DNA from: Sphingobium phenoxybenzoativorans
Lineage (GTDB): Bacteria > Pseudomonadota > Alphaproteobacteria > Sphingomonadales > Sphingomonadaceae
Length of the DNA: 57,322 bases
Assembly (NCBI RefSeq): GCF_001757355.1
Contig: NZ_MINO01000023.1
Span: 1-57,322, forward strand
Reading direction: 5' to 3'
The position numbers and the translations under genes are program-made. Shown piece by piece: positions 18,099 to 27,641 of this stretch. The notes beneath the pieces were generated by a model. That model had not been told where the DNA came from, made no database searches, and saw only the letters and a program-made list of their open reading frames with translations. Every line of letters begins with the position of its first letter. Position 1 is the first letter of the stretch.

Positions 18099-20974
18099 GC
18101 AAAGCCCTTGTAGGCGTCGTCTGCAAACGGCTGCCGGACCTGCCAGCGCCAGCGAGCTGGAGCGTCGCCATCGGAGTCGAGGCCGTTGGGGGCCTTCAGT
18201 TCCCGTCGTTCCAAGAAGCGCTCGCCCGTCGTATCGCCAAGCACGGCGGCGACCTTGGACCAGTCCTCGTAGAAGTACTCGGCGAGGAGTGGGATTACCT
18301 TGTGTCGCATGCATTCATCGACGTCGGAGCGGGTCGCACACCCCATGAAGTAGGCGTGCCCGATCTGGTGTTCCCGGTCGAAGAGATACTCGATGCGCTC
18401 GTTGAGAATGGCAAGGAGCTTTCTGAGCGCAATGCCATCGACATCCTTAGGCAGCGCCTCGGTGTCCGGCATGAGCTCTCGGAAGGTGAAGCGCCGGCGC
18501 AGAGCGGTGTCGAGTAAGGCGATGGAGCGATCCGCCGTGTTCATCGTGCCGATGATGTGGAGGTTCGACGGAACGCCGAAGATCTCGCCCGAGTAGGGCA
18601 ATTTCACGCGAAGCTCGTTTTCCTCGCCGATCCGCTTGTCCGGCTCGAGCAAGGTGATGAGTTCACCGAAGACCTTCGAAATATTCGCGCGGTTGATCTC
18701 GTCGATGATGAGCACGTAGGGTTCGGGAACACCCGTGGTAGCCACCGCATCGCCACCTGAGGTGACGATCTGTTCCAGCGCGTCCCAGTCGATGTATCGG
18801 CTGTTCAGCTGGTAGACGGAAACCTGGCTGAAGATCTTCCCGTAAATGCGTTCGCGCGGGAGGCTCTCATCAGAGTGCCACAGCCATTTGACCGATCGGC
18901 GATGATTGTACTCACCGTTGGGACCGGGCACGAAACGATAGCCCCCGGTGACCTGGCCAATCGCCCGGAATTTCCTGTTGCCGTCCGACACAACGACCAG
19001 CGAGCCGACTTCCATGTTGATTCTGAAGGCGTACATCTGGGACATGTTGGGATCGTTGCCGGTCGCCTCGGGGTGATCCTCGCGCCACCGTTCCTTGATT
19101 GCCTCCCACTTGTCGAAACGGGGATCGGACCAATCGACGTCGCCGCCATATCCCAGGACAATGTACCCATCGCGGATTGCATCCTGAAAGATTGCGTCAT
19201 CTTCTGCTGCCCAGCTTCGCCCGAGCGACATCTTGAAGATCTTCTGGCTTCGATCGAGCAGCGGCTTCTCGGCGTCGACTGCATGGCCACGGTTTTCAGA
19301 GGCAAGATTGGCAATCTGCTTGAAGATGCCGTCGTGGGGCTTCAGGCTGAACCCTCCACTGGCCGGACCATCGTCGCTCTCCTCGCCCGTGACGGGCCTC
19401 AGTCCTTCGACGAACTCTTCGTAGGAGAAGGACTGGTGAAACGTGACAAAGCCGATGCGCCCCTTGCGATGCAGGGACTGATAGACATCCATCAGTTCCT
19501 TGCGGCCAAGCTGCGCCGATCCTGGACCGTTGCAGATTTCCACGGCCTCGGCGGCTGTCGCATAGGTCTTTCCCGTTCCCGGAGGCCCGTAAAGGATCAG
19601 GTTGGTTGCAGGCGGCATGGCTGGCCTCATTTCTGAAATTTCTTGCGTTGCATCAGCAGCTTGGTCTTCCTGGCTCACGACCCAGAGGAAGCTCTGGACG
19701 TCCCACAGGTCTCGGGGCTGCCATCCCCAACCGACCATTTCCTCGTAGAGCTTGTGCGCGAAGCGGAGCACTTCGGCATATTCTTCGGCTGACAGCGGGC
19801 TCCAGCCGAACAGCGGCTTGTGAACCAAAGCCTTATAGGCCCTCGAGAGCGGGTCGGTGTTGATGCCCAGGGCATCGCGCGGTCTGACCAGCGCCAGGAA
19901 CATCGACGGGATATTGCGGCTCTCCGAGTAGGGCTTGCTCTTCTCCTGGCCCTCCAGAAGGACGGGCCAGATCGCGTCGACCATTTGTTTGGCCGCCGCC
20001 GGCGGGTCATCGCTTGAGCGGGCCAATTGGGCCGCTGCCAGTTCGAGAACATTCGGATGCTGCTGGCGAATGGCGGCGAGACGGTTGTTGGTCCGCCAAC
20101 CGGGAAGATCGATACCCGTCAGGATGTCGAACAAGGCGCCGCCCAGCGCCTCGGGCGCCAGCGGCGGCTCTGACTGCAGGAGCGCCGCAACCTTGGCGAC
20201 CGCCTCCCGCTTGTAGTTGATGACATCGCTGAAAACTTGCGAGGTCGCACCGGCAAATCCTTCCGGTTCAAAATCGGGATAGGTCCGCAGGAAACGAGCC
20301 TTGAGGTCCGCAAGCACGGCGGCGTCGAGGATCAGGTCATTCCCGTGAATTGAACCCTTCGCGGGAATGCCCAGAGCTTGGGCAATCTCTGGGTCGATTT
20401 CATAGGAAGTCAGTTTCTGTTTGCCGTATCCCAGATAGGGCCGCCGGCCGTTGTTGGACCGCAGCACCCGGACCAGACGCTGTTCCTTGAACAGAGCCCG
20501 AGCCACCGCCAAGACATCGTCGGTTTCAATGGCATCTTCAGTTTTGTTCGAGGCTCCCATGATCCGGAAAGCTTTGACCCCCGACTGCCGGTTGGTTTGG
20601 CGAATGGGCCAGTGAACCGTCCTGGAATCGTCAAAGAGTGCGATCCGCTTCTCGGCATCGACACTGTCAAACCCTTCTCCCGCAGACCCTGACCGGAACT
20701 GGATGTAGTAATTCAGCGTCGAGCGGTAATGCGAGAGATTCGCATAGAGATTGCCATCAATCGGAAAGCGAGCCGGGTTTTCCCGGCCGGCACGCTCATC
20801 GGCCTTCGAATAGGAAAGTTGGGCCTTGATGCCTTCGAGGCCATCGGCGTCATAGGCTTCGTCGAGATCGCCATAGTGCGCCTCAAGACGCTTCGCGTCT
20901 TGCGCCTGGGTGTTCTGCGTAGACAAGGAATGGCCTTGATCCACCATCCACTTTCGAAATTCGGCTTCTTGCAT
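18095..20974 (-). CDS. mcrB: McrB-like AAA+ GTPase with base-reading insertion
   Basis: The 959-aa protein is the motor and recognition subunit of an McrBC-type system. Residues 1-440 form unusual N-terminal domains without an obvious match. The AAA+ core follows: Walker A ILYGPPGTGKT (about 460-470), Walker B VLIIDEINRANISKVFGEL (about 754) and the McrB signature TMNTADRSIALLDTALRRRF (about 810). Between Walker A and B is an extra domain (about 575-730) with strands such as YIVLGYGG and FRAIGQVTGGYRFV that resembles EVE/PUA-like modified-base readers. ATG 20974 is 49 nt after DUF2779. Typical McrB is shorter (459 aa in E. coli). Confidence 0.92.
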   Translation of the reverse strand: MQEAEFRKWMVDQGHSLSTQNTQAQDAKRLEAHYGDLDEAYDADGLEGIKAQLSYSKADERAGRENPARFPIDGNLYANLSHYRSTLNYYIQFRSGSAGEGFDSVDAEKRIALFDDSRTVHWPIRQTNRQSGVKAFRIMGASNKTEDAIETDDVLAVARALFKEQRLVRVLRSNNGRRPYLGYGKQKLTSYEIDPEIAQALGIPAKGSIHGNDLILDAAVLADLKARFLRTYPDFEPEGFAGATSQVFSDVINYKREAVAKVAALLQSEPPLAPEALGGALFDILTGIDLPGWRTNNRLAAIRQQHPNVLELAAAQLARSSDDPPAAAKQMVDAIWPVLLEGQEKSKPYSESRNIPSMFLALVRPRDALGINTDPLSRAYKALVHKPLFGWSPLSAEEYAEVLRFAHKLYEEMVGWGWQPRDLWDVQSFLWVVSQEDQAADATQEISEMRPAMPPATNLILYGPPGTGKTYATAAEAVEICNGPGSAQLGRKELMDVYQSLHRKGRIGFVTFHQSFSYEEFVEGLRPVTGEESDDGPASGGFSLKPHDGIFKQIANLASENRGHAVDAEKPLLDRSQKIFKMSLGRSWAAEDDAIFQDAIRDGYIVLGYGGDVDWSDPRFDKWEAIKERWREDHPEATGNDPNMSQMYAFRINMEVGSLVVVSDGNRKFRAIGQVTGGYRFVPGPNGEYNHRRSVKWLWHSDESLPRERIYGKIFSQVSVYQLNSRYIDWDALEQIVTSGGDAVATTGVPEPYVLIIDEINRANISKVFGELITLLEPDKRIGEENELRVKLPYSGEIFGVPSNLHIIGTMNTADRSIALLDTALRRRFTFRELMPDTEALPKDVDGIALRKLLAILNERIEYLFDREHQIGHAYFMGCATRSDVDECMRHKVIPLLAEYFYEDWSKVAAVLGDTTGERFLERRELKAPNGLDSDGDAPARWRWQVRQPFADDAYKGFA

Positions 20975-21022
20975 CAGTGCTTTCTCAAAACGCTTTGAAT
21001 CGATCAGACAAAGGGTTGCAGA

Positions 21023-22510
21023 CTATTTTGTATCTGTGAGGTGGCGAACCACTTCGACCATGGCGAATGTGTCTTTTGCACAGTAAGTTCTGAGCGATTG
21101 CGCTAATTCAGCCACCCGGGCCTCGGTCGTGACCGGCGCAATTGCTTCGAGGTAGGCAAGCTGCGCCGCAGAACCATCCGCGACATCCAGCGCGGCGTAG
21201 TCGCCGCTATTGCTGATGGTCGGCAGGACAGCCTTGATAGACCAACTGCCGCCCTGATCGCGGTGGTACCAGTGCTCGCGGGTAACCGGCAGAAGATCAA
21301 CAATGCGCGCTACGATCGCCTTGAGATCGTCGGCGAGATCCGAAAACCGCTCCGCCAGCCGGAGGATGCATGTCCGCTCGAAGGCTGCATTGTACGCGAT
21401 GACGGTCCCATCCTGGGGGATCTGGGCCACCAGTACCTCGGCGCAGGCGCGACGAGGATCTTTGCCATCCAGGCTCAAGAACTCACGATGAGTGATCTGC
21501 CCTTCGCAATCTTCGATGTGGGCTGAAAATTGAAAGGGGACTTGTTCCCAGGGTTTCGTTCCGAGCCAGCGAGGCAAGGCGAAGGCGATCGTCTCGAAAT
21601 CGAGATAGGTTCGAGGAAATGTCCAATTGTCGACGATCCGCCGCGCTCCGTCGACGTCGTGGTAGGGGATGCCCGACAAGGTCGCTTCATGAATGCGCGC
21701 GTGGACGGCATTGGTGAAACTGCCAGGCGGGACATCCTCAAGCTCGACAATGCCGTGTTCGGCCCACTTGGCGGCAAGTTGCCGACCCGTTCGGGGCAGC
21801 GAGGAAACTGGATAGCGCGCCGTTTCCAGATCGCGCGAGCAATAGGCCACAAATTCGCACGGGAACGGATCATGGCAATGACCGCCGGGATCGCGAGCGG
21901 GCTCTTCCCCATCAAGGACAGACCTGATTTCAGCGACCAACTTTGGGCGCTTGAGGGCGATCAGCTTAGCATCCTCCAGAGATGGCGTATCCACGAATGC
22001 GCCATGGTAGTTTCCCTCCTCCGTCAGGAAGAATTGGTTGTTGAGATGCCGGATGGCGGCCGAACTCACCTGGACCCCAGCCTCACGCAGCACCCAGAGC
22101 TGGGTCGCCAGATCGGCGACATGGTAGTCCTTGCGGCTCGTCGAGCTTTTCACTTCGGCAACGTGCCAGCCCCCAAGCCCGTCGGGTTCCATGATATCGA
22201 CGCGAACGAGCACACCATCGTGGGCAAAGGTAGCCTCGAACAGCGGGTCTTGGGCTGATGCGGACGTGAGTTCCTGGGTCCGCTGAAGCGCAGCGGCAAG
22301 GTCCGGCTCGGCCTCGATCATAATGCCGCCGGAGCACAGTGAGCAGGCAGCGTCCCCAACTTCATGACCAGCAGCGAAGCGCGCCTCAGCACCTGCATCG
22401 AGCTCTGCAAGGTCAGGCCGATGCGTCTGCAGCCACAATCGCTTCGGGCACTGCTCGAAGGAGGTGATCTTCGATTTGGAAAGGCCGAACTTCCGGCTGC
22501 CAGAACTCAT
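21023..22510 (-). CDS. DUF2779-type nuclease
   Basis: The 495-aa protein looks like the DUF2779 family. An N-terminal PD-(D/E)xK-like region (LSKSKITSFEQCPKRLWLQ, later VRVDIMEPD and HVAEVKSST) resembles Cas4/RecB nucleases. The C-terminal DUF2779 exonuclease-like region contains YLDFETIAFALPRW and GTVIAYNAAFERTCILRLA (acidic residues of an RNase H-like fold). Paired cysteines (CSLCSGG, CHDPFPC, YCSRD) could hold a metal cluster. It is the first gene of the DUF2779-mcrB-mcrC-helicase operon and has an operator-like dyad 59 nt upstream. The substrate is unknown; the domain set suggests DNA. Confidence 0.85.
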   Translation of the reverse strand: MSSGSRKFGLSKSKITSFEQCPKRLWLQTHRPDLAELDAGAEARFAAGHEVGDAACSLCSGGIMIEAEPDLAAALQRTQELTSASAQDPLFEATFAHDGVLVRVDIMEPDGLGGWHVAEVKSSTSRKDYHVADLATQLWVLREAGVQVSSAAIRHLNNQFFLTEEGNYHGAFVDTPSLEDAKLIALKRPKLVAEIRSVLDGEEPARDPGGHCHDPFPCEFVAYCSRDLETARYPVSSLPRTGRQLAAKWAEHGIVELEDVPPGSFTNAVHARIHEATLSGIPYHDVDGARRIVDNWTFPRTYLDFETIAFALPRWLGTKPWEQVPFQFSAHIEDCEGQITHREFLSLDGKDPRRACAEVLVAQIPQDGTVIAYNAAFERTCILRLAERFSDLADDLKAIVARIVDLLPVTREHWYHRDQGGSWSIKAVLPTISNSGDYAALDVADGSAAQLAYLEAIAPVTTEARVAELAQSLRTYCAKDTFAMVEVVRHLTDTK

Positions 22511-22568
22511 TGAACTACGTCATGCCCCCTTATTCCCAATGCCCAGCGTGCACTCTAGCACTGTGGGA

Positions 22569-22583
22569 TGACAAAATCTGTCA
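22569..22583. promoter_or_regulatory. Dyad TGACA-N5-TGTCA upstream of DUF2779-McrBC
   Basis: TGACAAAATCTGTCA is an inverted repeat with 5-bp arms, 59 nt before the DUF2779 start and 8 nt beyond the Hsp70-like stop. Read on the minus strand (TGACAGATTTTGTCA) it matches 12 of 15 positions of the dyad at 27956-27970 next to the WYL regulator gene. It is therefore a candidate binding site for that regulator. Confidence 0.55.
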
Positions 22584-22591
22584 CCTCGGGC

Positions 22592-24466
22592 TTAAACATC
22601 ATCCTTCGAGATGAAAGAGATCGGGGCGCTCTGCTGATCATTGATCAGCGGGATCTCCGACGGTCGGCGCAGTTCGAGCTGCTCGGGAATGTCCGAGGTA
22701 AGGCCATAGGCGAGGAGCAGTCGGGAGGTATCGCATTTAATGCTCGTCATCTGCGCGGGAGGGCTTGGGTGCATGAGCTTTAGATCGCCGAGTGTGGGGT
22801 GCACCCGAGCAATAAATTCCTTGTGCACCGCGGTCTTGCAACCGCCACCGATCGCCATAAGCTGCACAGGATTGCGGCGCAGGGTTGCATCGAAATTGCG
22901 CGGAGCAACGCGGGGATGCCGCGCATAATTGAAGACCTGATCGTATTGCTCGATGCAAGCCCGCCGAAACAGATCATCCGGGAAGCCGTCGCCTCGCGCG
23001 GCTTCAAGTGCTGCGGCGCCGAGCAGATTTACCTCAGCGGCAAAGGCTGCGACGCGCTCGCGATTGACGAGGTTGAAGGCCACAACGTCGAGCGTCGATG
23101 CGCCAACGTCGATGAGGATATGAGCGCCGTCCCTAGCAAACGGCTCATTGGCGTAACCTGAGATGGCTGCGGTGAGCTCGGGCACGAGGTCAAAGCCAGC
23201 CGGCAGATCGTGCGTTGAGGCCTGATAGCACTCTCGAACCTTGCTGTGGGTGAGGCAGGTCGCATGAGGCATCAACGCCCGCGCGGCGCTCACGATGTGC
23301 CTGAAATCCCGGTAGGTTTTGGTGTCGTCCTGGGCTGCGACCGGAATTCCGATGTTGATAGCCAGGACGTTCCTGGCTGCATCTCCCCCCAACGGCAAGG
23401 TCTTCCCATACCAGCCAAGGCAATGCGCCAGCTGAAGCGCAAGGAACGCTGCCGCGGCTTCGTTTCGCGTGACAGCCAAGTCAGGCAGAATGCGCTTGCC
23501 GCCGCCACCGGCGAGAATGCCTGCCTTGAAGCCTTCCAGCGCCACCTTGCCTTTACCGGGCAGCAGGGAGAATTCTTGGGTGTCGGGCGAAAACCAGATC
23601 ACGCTTTGCCACAAATAGGGATGCCGGTTCGATTGCAGCAAATTGGGTGCGGGCCGTGCGGCGGTCGGATTGCCCGCCCGGTAAGGCTGGCGAACGGCGA
23701 GCTTGATTGAACTCGTTCCGAAGTCGCAGCCAATGATGTACCCCGAATGGTCAGGCTCCGGCTTTGCCCGAATGACCTCGGCACCGAACGCGATGCACTC
23801 TTCGACGCCCGTACGAACCCAGGGGAGCGCGCGCTGCGGCCGTGCTTCGATCGGAGGCGGCGCCTCACCAAACAACACCCGAATTCGCTCAATGAGCTGT
23901 TTGGTCGTTGGCGGCGGCGGTGGTGAAGGGGCTACCGGGACTGTGGGTGTCCTTTCGACCGGATGCCGGACCCGTTTTGGCTTGGCGACGATGAGATTAG
24001 GAAGGAGTGGCAATCGAGCCTTGCCGTTAGCTGCCTTCTTCCCACTGACGGCTTCAGCCTTTGGCGGGGGCAAAGCGGCGGGCGGACCCTGCATGGCGAT
24101 GGGCGAGGAAAGTTCGGGTTTCTTGCGTTCTTCGAGAGGCCGCTTGGGTAGCAAACCGGCCTTGATTTGATGCGGGAGAGGCGCCGCCGTCTCGACCGGA
24201 ACGACATTGGATCGTCCGCGGCCAGTCGGCCGAACCTCAAACTCCTGACGCTTGGCTTTCGGCGGCGCGCTTGCGACCTGACCTTCGGCCTTGCTCTTCA
24301 TGGCTGCCTCGACATCGGCAAACCCGTTTGTATGGGAGTGATTGGGCTTTGCTCGCGGGTCGATCCGCCGGTGCTGAGCAGCGCCGGGCGCGCACTTGAG
24401 TTTTTTCAAAGCCTCGGCTGCGTCAGCAAACGATCCGAATGTCTGCCCCTTCTTTCCCATGCTCAC
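22592..24466 (-). CDS. Hsp70/actin-fold ATPase-like protein
   Basis: The 624-aa protein has a proline- and basic-rich N-terminal region (about 1-240) followed by an Hsp70/actin-type nucleotide-binding domain. Evidence is the phosphate-1 loop YIIGCDFGTSSIKLAV, the phosphate-2 loop HILIDVGASTLDVVAF, and LLGAAALEAA and LMAIGGGCKTA as adenosine-side segments. There is no typical DnaK substrate-binding domain after it. Start GTG 24466 overlaps the SNF2 stop (GTGA), with ATG 24460 a close alternative, so the two are likely co-translated partners. Defence loci sometimes pair Hsp70-like ATPases with helicases, but its job here is unknown. Confidence 0.82.
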   Translation of the reverse strand: MSMGKKGQTFGSFADAAEALKKLKCAPGAAQHRRIDPRAKPNHSHTNGFADVEAAMKSKAEGQVASAPPKAKRQEFEVRPTGRGRSNVVPVETAAPLPHQIKAGLLPKRPLEERKKPELSSPIAMQGPPAALPPPKAEAVSGKKAANGKARLPLLPNLIVAKPKRVRHPVERTPTVPVAPSPPPPPTTKQLIERIRVLFGEAPPPIEARPQRALPWVRTGVEECIAFGAEVIRAKPEPDHSGYIIGCDFGTSSIKLAVRQPYRAGNPTAARPAPNLLQSNRHPYLWQSVIWFSPDTQEFSLLPGKGKVALEGFKAGILAGGGGKRILPDLAVTRNEAAAAFLALQLAHCLGWYGKTLPLGGDAARNVLAINIGIPVAAQDDTKTYRDFRHIVSAARALMPHATCLTHSKVRECYQASTHDLPAGFDLVPELTAAISGYANEPFARDGAHILIDVGASTLDVVAFNLVNRERVAAFAAEVNLLGAAALEAARGDGFPDDLFRRACIEQYDQVFNYARHPRVAPRNFDATLRRNPVQLMAIGGGCKTAVHKEFIARVHPTLGDLKLMHPSPPAQMTSIKCDTSRLLLAYGLTSDIPEQLELRRPSEIPLINDQQSAPISFISKDDV

Positions 24467-27400
24467 CGCCCCCCAACTTTAATGAGCGCAATGCCTGCGA
24501 GGATGGGCTCCTCGAACGTCAGTCGCCTTTCTCGCTCGGCGATCTCGTCCAACTTGACGTCCATTCGGGCGAGGAACTTGTTGAGCTTGCCTTGCTCAAG
24601 AAGGGCAATGCGCATGCGTCCATCGCCGCCGGTCAGCCGCAGATCCCGGATCCTGCTCTCGGCTTCGCGGCGCCTGCGCTCCTTATGTTCGACAATCAGC
24701 GCGCGTTGCGTCTCGACGCGGTCATAGTGATCGGCGGCGGTCGCCTGCTGAAAGTCGTCCCACATGGCCTCGAGCGACGGCAGAAGCCTATCCGAGATCA
24801 CCGCGCTGGCTGAATCGCGCTCGGCCGGATCGAGGCCTTGCAAACACGGCGCGGCGGCGAGCGCCTCCATGAGAAGGCGTTCTGCATCGTCTTCCGGGAC
24901 AATGGTCTGCGTCGACAGGTTCACGCCCAGAAAGGTCAACCGATCAATCGGCAAGAGCCCGTCAATCGACCAGCGCTGGACAGCCACAGCATAGTTGCCC
25001 GCCTTGAGTTTCAGTCCGGCAGGCTTTGCAATATGGAACGCAGTGGCCGGGCGCGGAGCCATCCCTGCCTGTCGATCATCAAGGATCCGCGCACAAAACC
25101 TCGCCAACGGATGGGTCATCGGAACTGCTTCTAGCGCACGATAGCGCAAGGGCTCGGGATTGCTCCCGAATATGACTTTCACCCCGCTCGCAGCGTCACG
25201 GCTGAAGCGCGTGGGGTAGCGGCGGATGTGTTGCGAACGGTAGCGTTCGAAGTCGGCCTGCCCTTTCGGTGACAAGCGGATGTCGTAGGCGTCGATGTCG
25301 AGGTTCGCGATCGGCTCAATCCGTGTGCCGGGATAGCTGTGTGTCAAGACAGCGGACACATAGTCCCGCAAATCATCGCCGGTCAGCCGCTTGTAGGGTG
25401 CCTGAGCATCCTTAATCTTCTGAAGGATGCTATCGCCATGGGCAACCAGACCCGGTGCTTCGCGTTCAAGTTCGTCGCTCTCGCGCTTACGCTGTTCAGC
25501 AGCCTGGGTGGCACGATCGAGCTCTGCAGCCCGCCGGTCGGGGCTGAGCTCCGGATCGGTGAGAACCAGTTCGATGTCGCGGATGATGTCGCCTAGGATC
25601 GGCTCGAAGTCGCCAAGAGCTTCACGAATGATGCCCAAGCGCTCGTAGAGCCGATTGTACACCTGCTCCTCGATTGTATCGGCGGCGATCAGATTGATGA
25701 TCTCGATCGACGGGGATCGCTGGCCAATACGATCGATACGACCGATGCGCTGCTCGACCTTCATCGGGTTCCAGGGGAGATCCCAGTTGAAAAGGATGCG
25801 GCAGAACTGAAGGTCGAGGCCTTCACCGCCGACTTCCGAAGTCAGCAGGATGGTCCCGCCGGGTGATTCGGCAAAGCGCGCAATCGTCGCCTGGCGATCG
25901 TCCTTGATGCCGCCGTGCAGTTCCATCACGCCAAAACCAGCGGCTTTGAGGCGACGAGCGAGGTACGAGATTGTCCGGCGGAAGCTGGAGAAGACGATGA
26001 TGCGTTGATCACCGTCTGCCTCACGGACACGGCCGAGCCATTCGACCAATCGCGCAAATTTGGTGTCGGAGGCTTCAAGCTCCTTGAGGATGGCGGGATC
26101 GTCGCAAATCTCGCCGAGAGCCTGGATCAGGGGGCCAGGAACTTTCGACGGCGGGCGGTCATCCTCTTCCTCATCGAGATCGAGTGAGCCGCTGCGCTCG
26201 CCCCAATGGCGATAGGCTGAAGGCAAGCTCGAAGCGAGAAAGCGCTGGGTTTGGGCGAGTAGAAACCGCTCGTTGATGTCGTGGGTGTAGGCGTATTCCT
26301 CGATCCGTTGCGTCGCGGCATCGTAGAAGTTGCGCTCGGTATCGGACATTTCCCAGCGCGGCGCCTGGGGACGGCGCTCCACGCGAAACTCGGCGACATC
26401 GCGCCGGCGCGTGCGGTTGATAAGCGAGCCCAGCAGCGACATTTCCTCGATGCGGGCTGCCACTGCCACCCGATTGGCCGGCGTATCCTCCATCCCCTGC
26501 GCGAGTTCATGGCGTAGGCGCTTGAGGCGCCCCCCGGTCTTGAGCACCTGGCCTTCCGGCAGCTCATCCACCAATTTGATGAGGTCACCCATCGATGTCC
26601 GCGGATCGCGCGCCGCTTCCCAGGCTGCGATCATCGGAGCGTTCTCGGCCTGAAGGACGTCGAAAAGCCACTCGCGCTCGAATGTTTCCGGATCGATCAG
26701 CTTGAGGATCGCGCGGAGGTCGTTTGCCCGCAGATTGATTGGAGTAGCCGAGAGGAAGACCGAATAGTCGGACGCCTCGCTCACCATCTGCCCGAGCTTG
26801 TGATTGAGCGTTTCGGTGTTGCGGAGGTGATGCGCCTCGTCGAACACAGCGAGGTCGAACAGTTCTTCCTCGGCATCGGCCATGTAGCGTGCAAGCTCTG
26901 CTCGCGGCCCCTTGGCGGGTTCATCAGGATTGTTCCAGTTTTTGGGTGGCCGGATTGCCGAGATCGAGACGATCGCAGCGAAACCCTCACGCCGGACCTG
27001 GTCGTCCTTGATTCGGTCCAACAGGTCAGCCGCATCGCAGATGCGGGCGTCGACATTGAATTTCGAGCGGAGCTCTTCTCGCCACTTTTCCGTGAGCGGC
27101 TTGGGGCAGACGATAAGCAACCTGCGGCTATCAAATCTTGCGACCAGCTCGGTCCAGATAAGGCCAGCCTCGATGGTCTTACCAAGGCCCACCTCGTCGG
27201 CGATCAGCACGCCGCGGGACGGCGAATTGAGGAGCTTCAGGACGGGCTTGAACTGGTAGGCATGGAATTCGGTGTTGGTCGCGCCGATGCTGTAGATGAT
27301 GTCAGCGAGCTTGCCGGTCATGCGCATGTGCGTCAGCGCTCGCCGCAGGTCGTCGGGCCCGGAGAGCTTGCCGGTTGTAAAATCGGTCAAAGCATCGGCA

Positions 27401-27606
27401 GTCTCGGGCACTTCCTCGAGCTCGATCAGCGGCACCGTTCGCCGGCCAGCAGGCAATTCGATCTCGATGAAGGTGCGTCCGGCCCTTTCCAATGGGGGCT
27501 TTGACGTGATCACGCCGATGGACGACGGATCACCTTTGAGCCGAACGCGGGTACCAGGTTCCAAAGTCTTCCCCCAAGCTAGGAGTGGCAAATCTGTTCG
27601 AAGCAC
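24463..27606 (-). CDS. SNF2-family (RapA/HepA-like) ATPase, left arm
   Basis: The 1047-aa protein is a Swi2/Snf2 ATPase of the RapA/COG0553 type that would translocate on duplex DNA. Motifs seen are IADEVGLGKTIEAG (I, about 135-148), VFDEAHHLRN (II, about 254), FLSATPINL (III), IIVFSSFRRTISYLARRL (IV), LLTSEVGGEGLDLQFC (V) and VEQRIGRIDRIGQ (VI). A short N-terminal Tudor-like stretch (GTRVRLKGDPSSIGVI) and a long C-terminal region flank the core. No nuclease motif was seen. The start is uncertain: GTG 27606 gives the longest form, while TTG 27564 has a stronger GGGGGAAG site. It lies 35 nt after the DUF4258-like gene and overlaps the Hsp70-like gene. Confidence 0.9.
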   Translation of the reverse strand: MLRTDLPLLAWGKTLEPGTRVRLKGDPSSIGVITSKPPLERAGRTFIEIELPAGRRTVPLIELEEVPETADALTDFTTGKLSGPDDLRRALTHMRMTGKLADIIYSIGATNTEFHAYQFKPVLKLLNSPSRGVLIADEVGLGKTIEAGLIWTELVARFDSRRLLIVCPKPLTEKWREELRSKFNVDARICDAADLLDRIKDDQVRREGFAAIVSISAIRPPKNWNNPDEPAKGPRAELARYMADAEEELFDLAVFDEAHHLRNTETLNHKLGQMVSEASDYSVFLSATPINLRANDLRAILKLIDPETFEREWLFDVLQAENAPMIAAWEAARDPRTSMGDLIKLVDELPEGQVLKTGGRLKRLRHELAQGMEDTPANRVAVAARIEEMSLLGSLINRTRRRDVAEFRVERRPQAPRWEMSDTERNFYDAATQRIEEYAYTHDINERFLLAQTQRFLASSLPSAYRHWGERSGSLDLDEEEDDRPPSKVPGPLIQALGEICDDPAILKELEASDTKFARLVEWLGRVREADGDQRIIVFSSFRRTISYLARRLKAAGFGVMELHGGIKDDRQATIARFAESPGGTILLTSEVGGEGLDLQFCRILFNWDLPWNPMKVEQRIGRIDRIGQRSPSIEIINLIAADTIEEQVYNRLYERLGIIREALGDFEPILGDIIRDIELVLTDPELSPDRRAAELDRATQAAEQRKRESDELEREAPGLVAHGDSILQKIKDAQAPYKRLTGDDLRDYVSAVLTHSYPGTRIEPIANLDIDAYDIRLSPKGQADFERYRSQHIRRYPTRFSRDAASGVKVIFGSNPEPLRYRALEAVPMTHPLARFCARILDDRQAGMAPRPATAFHIAKPAGLKLKAGNYAVAVQRWSIDGLLPIDRLTFLGVNLSTQTIVPEDDAERLLMEALAAAPCLQGLDPAERDSASAVISDRLLPSLEAMWDDFQQATAADHYDRVETQRALIVEHKERRRREAESRIRDLRLTGGDGRMRIALLEQGKLNKFLARMDVKLDEIAERERRLTFEEPILAGIALIKVGGR

Positions 27607-27641
27607 ACCTTGGCGGTCAAGTCTGACTGCTCAGTAAACCA

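Noticed and set aside
18099..18314. N-terminal extension of McrC to 507 residues
   Set aside because: The extra 72 residues are read from the mcrB coding region in another frame, and GTG 18098 gives a normal McrC start.
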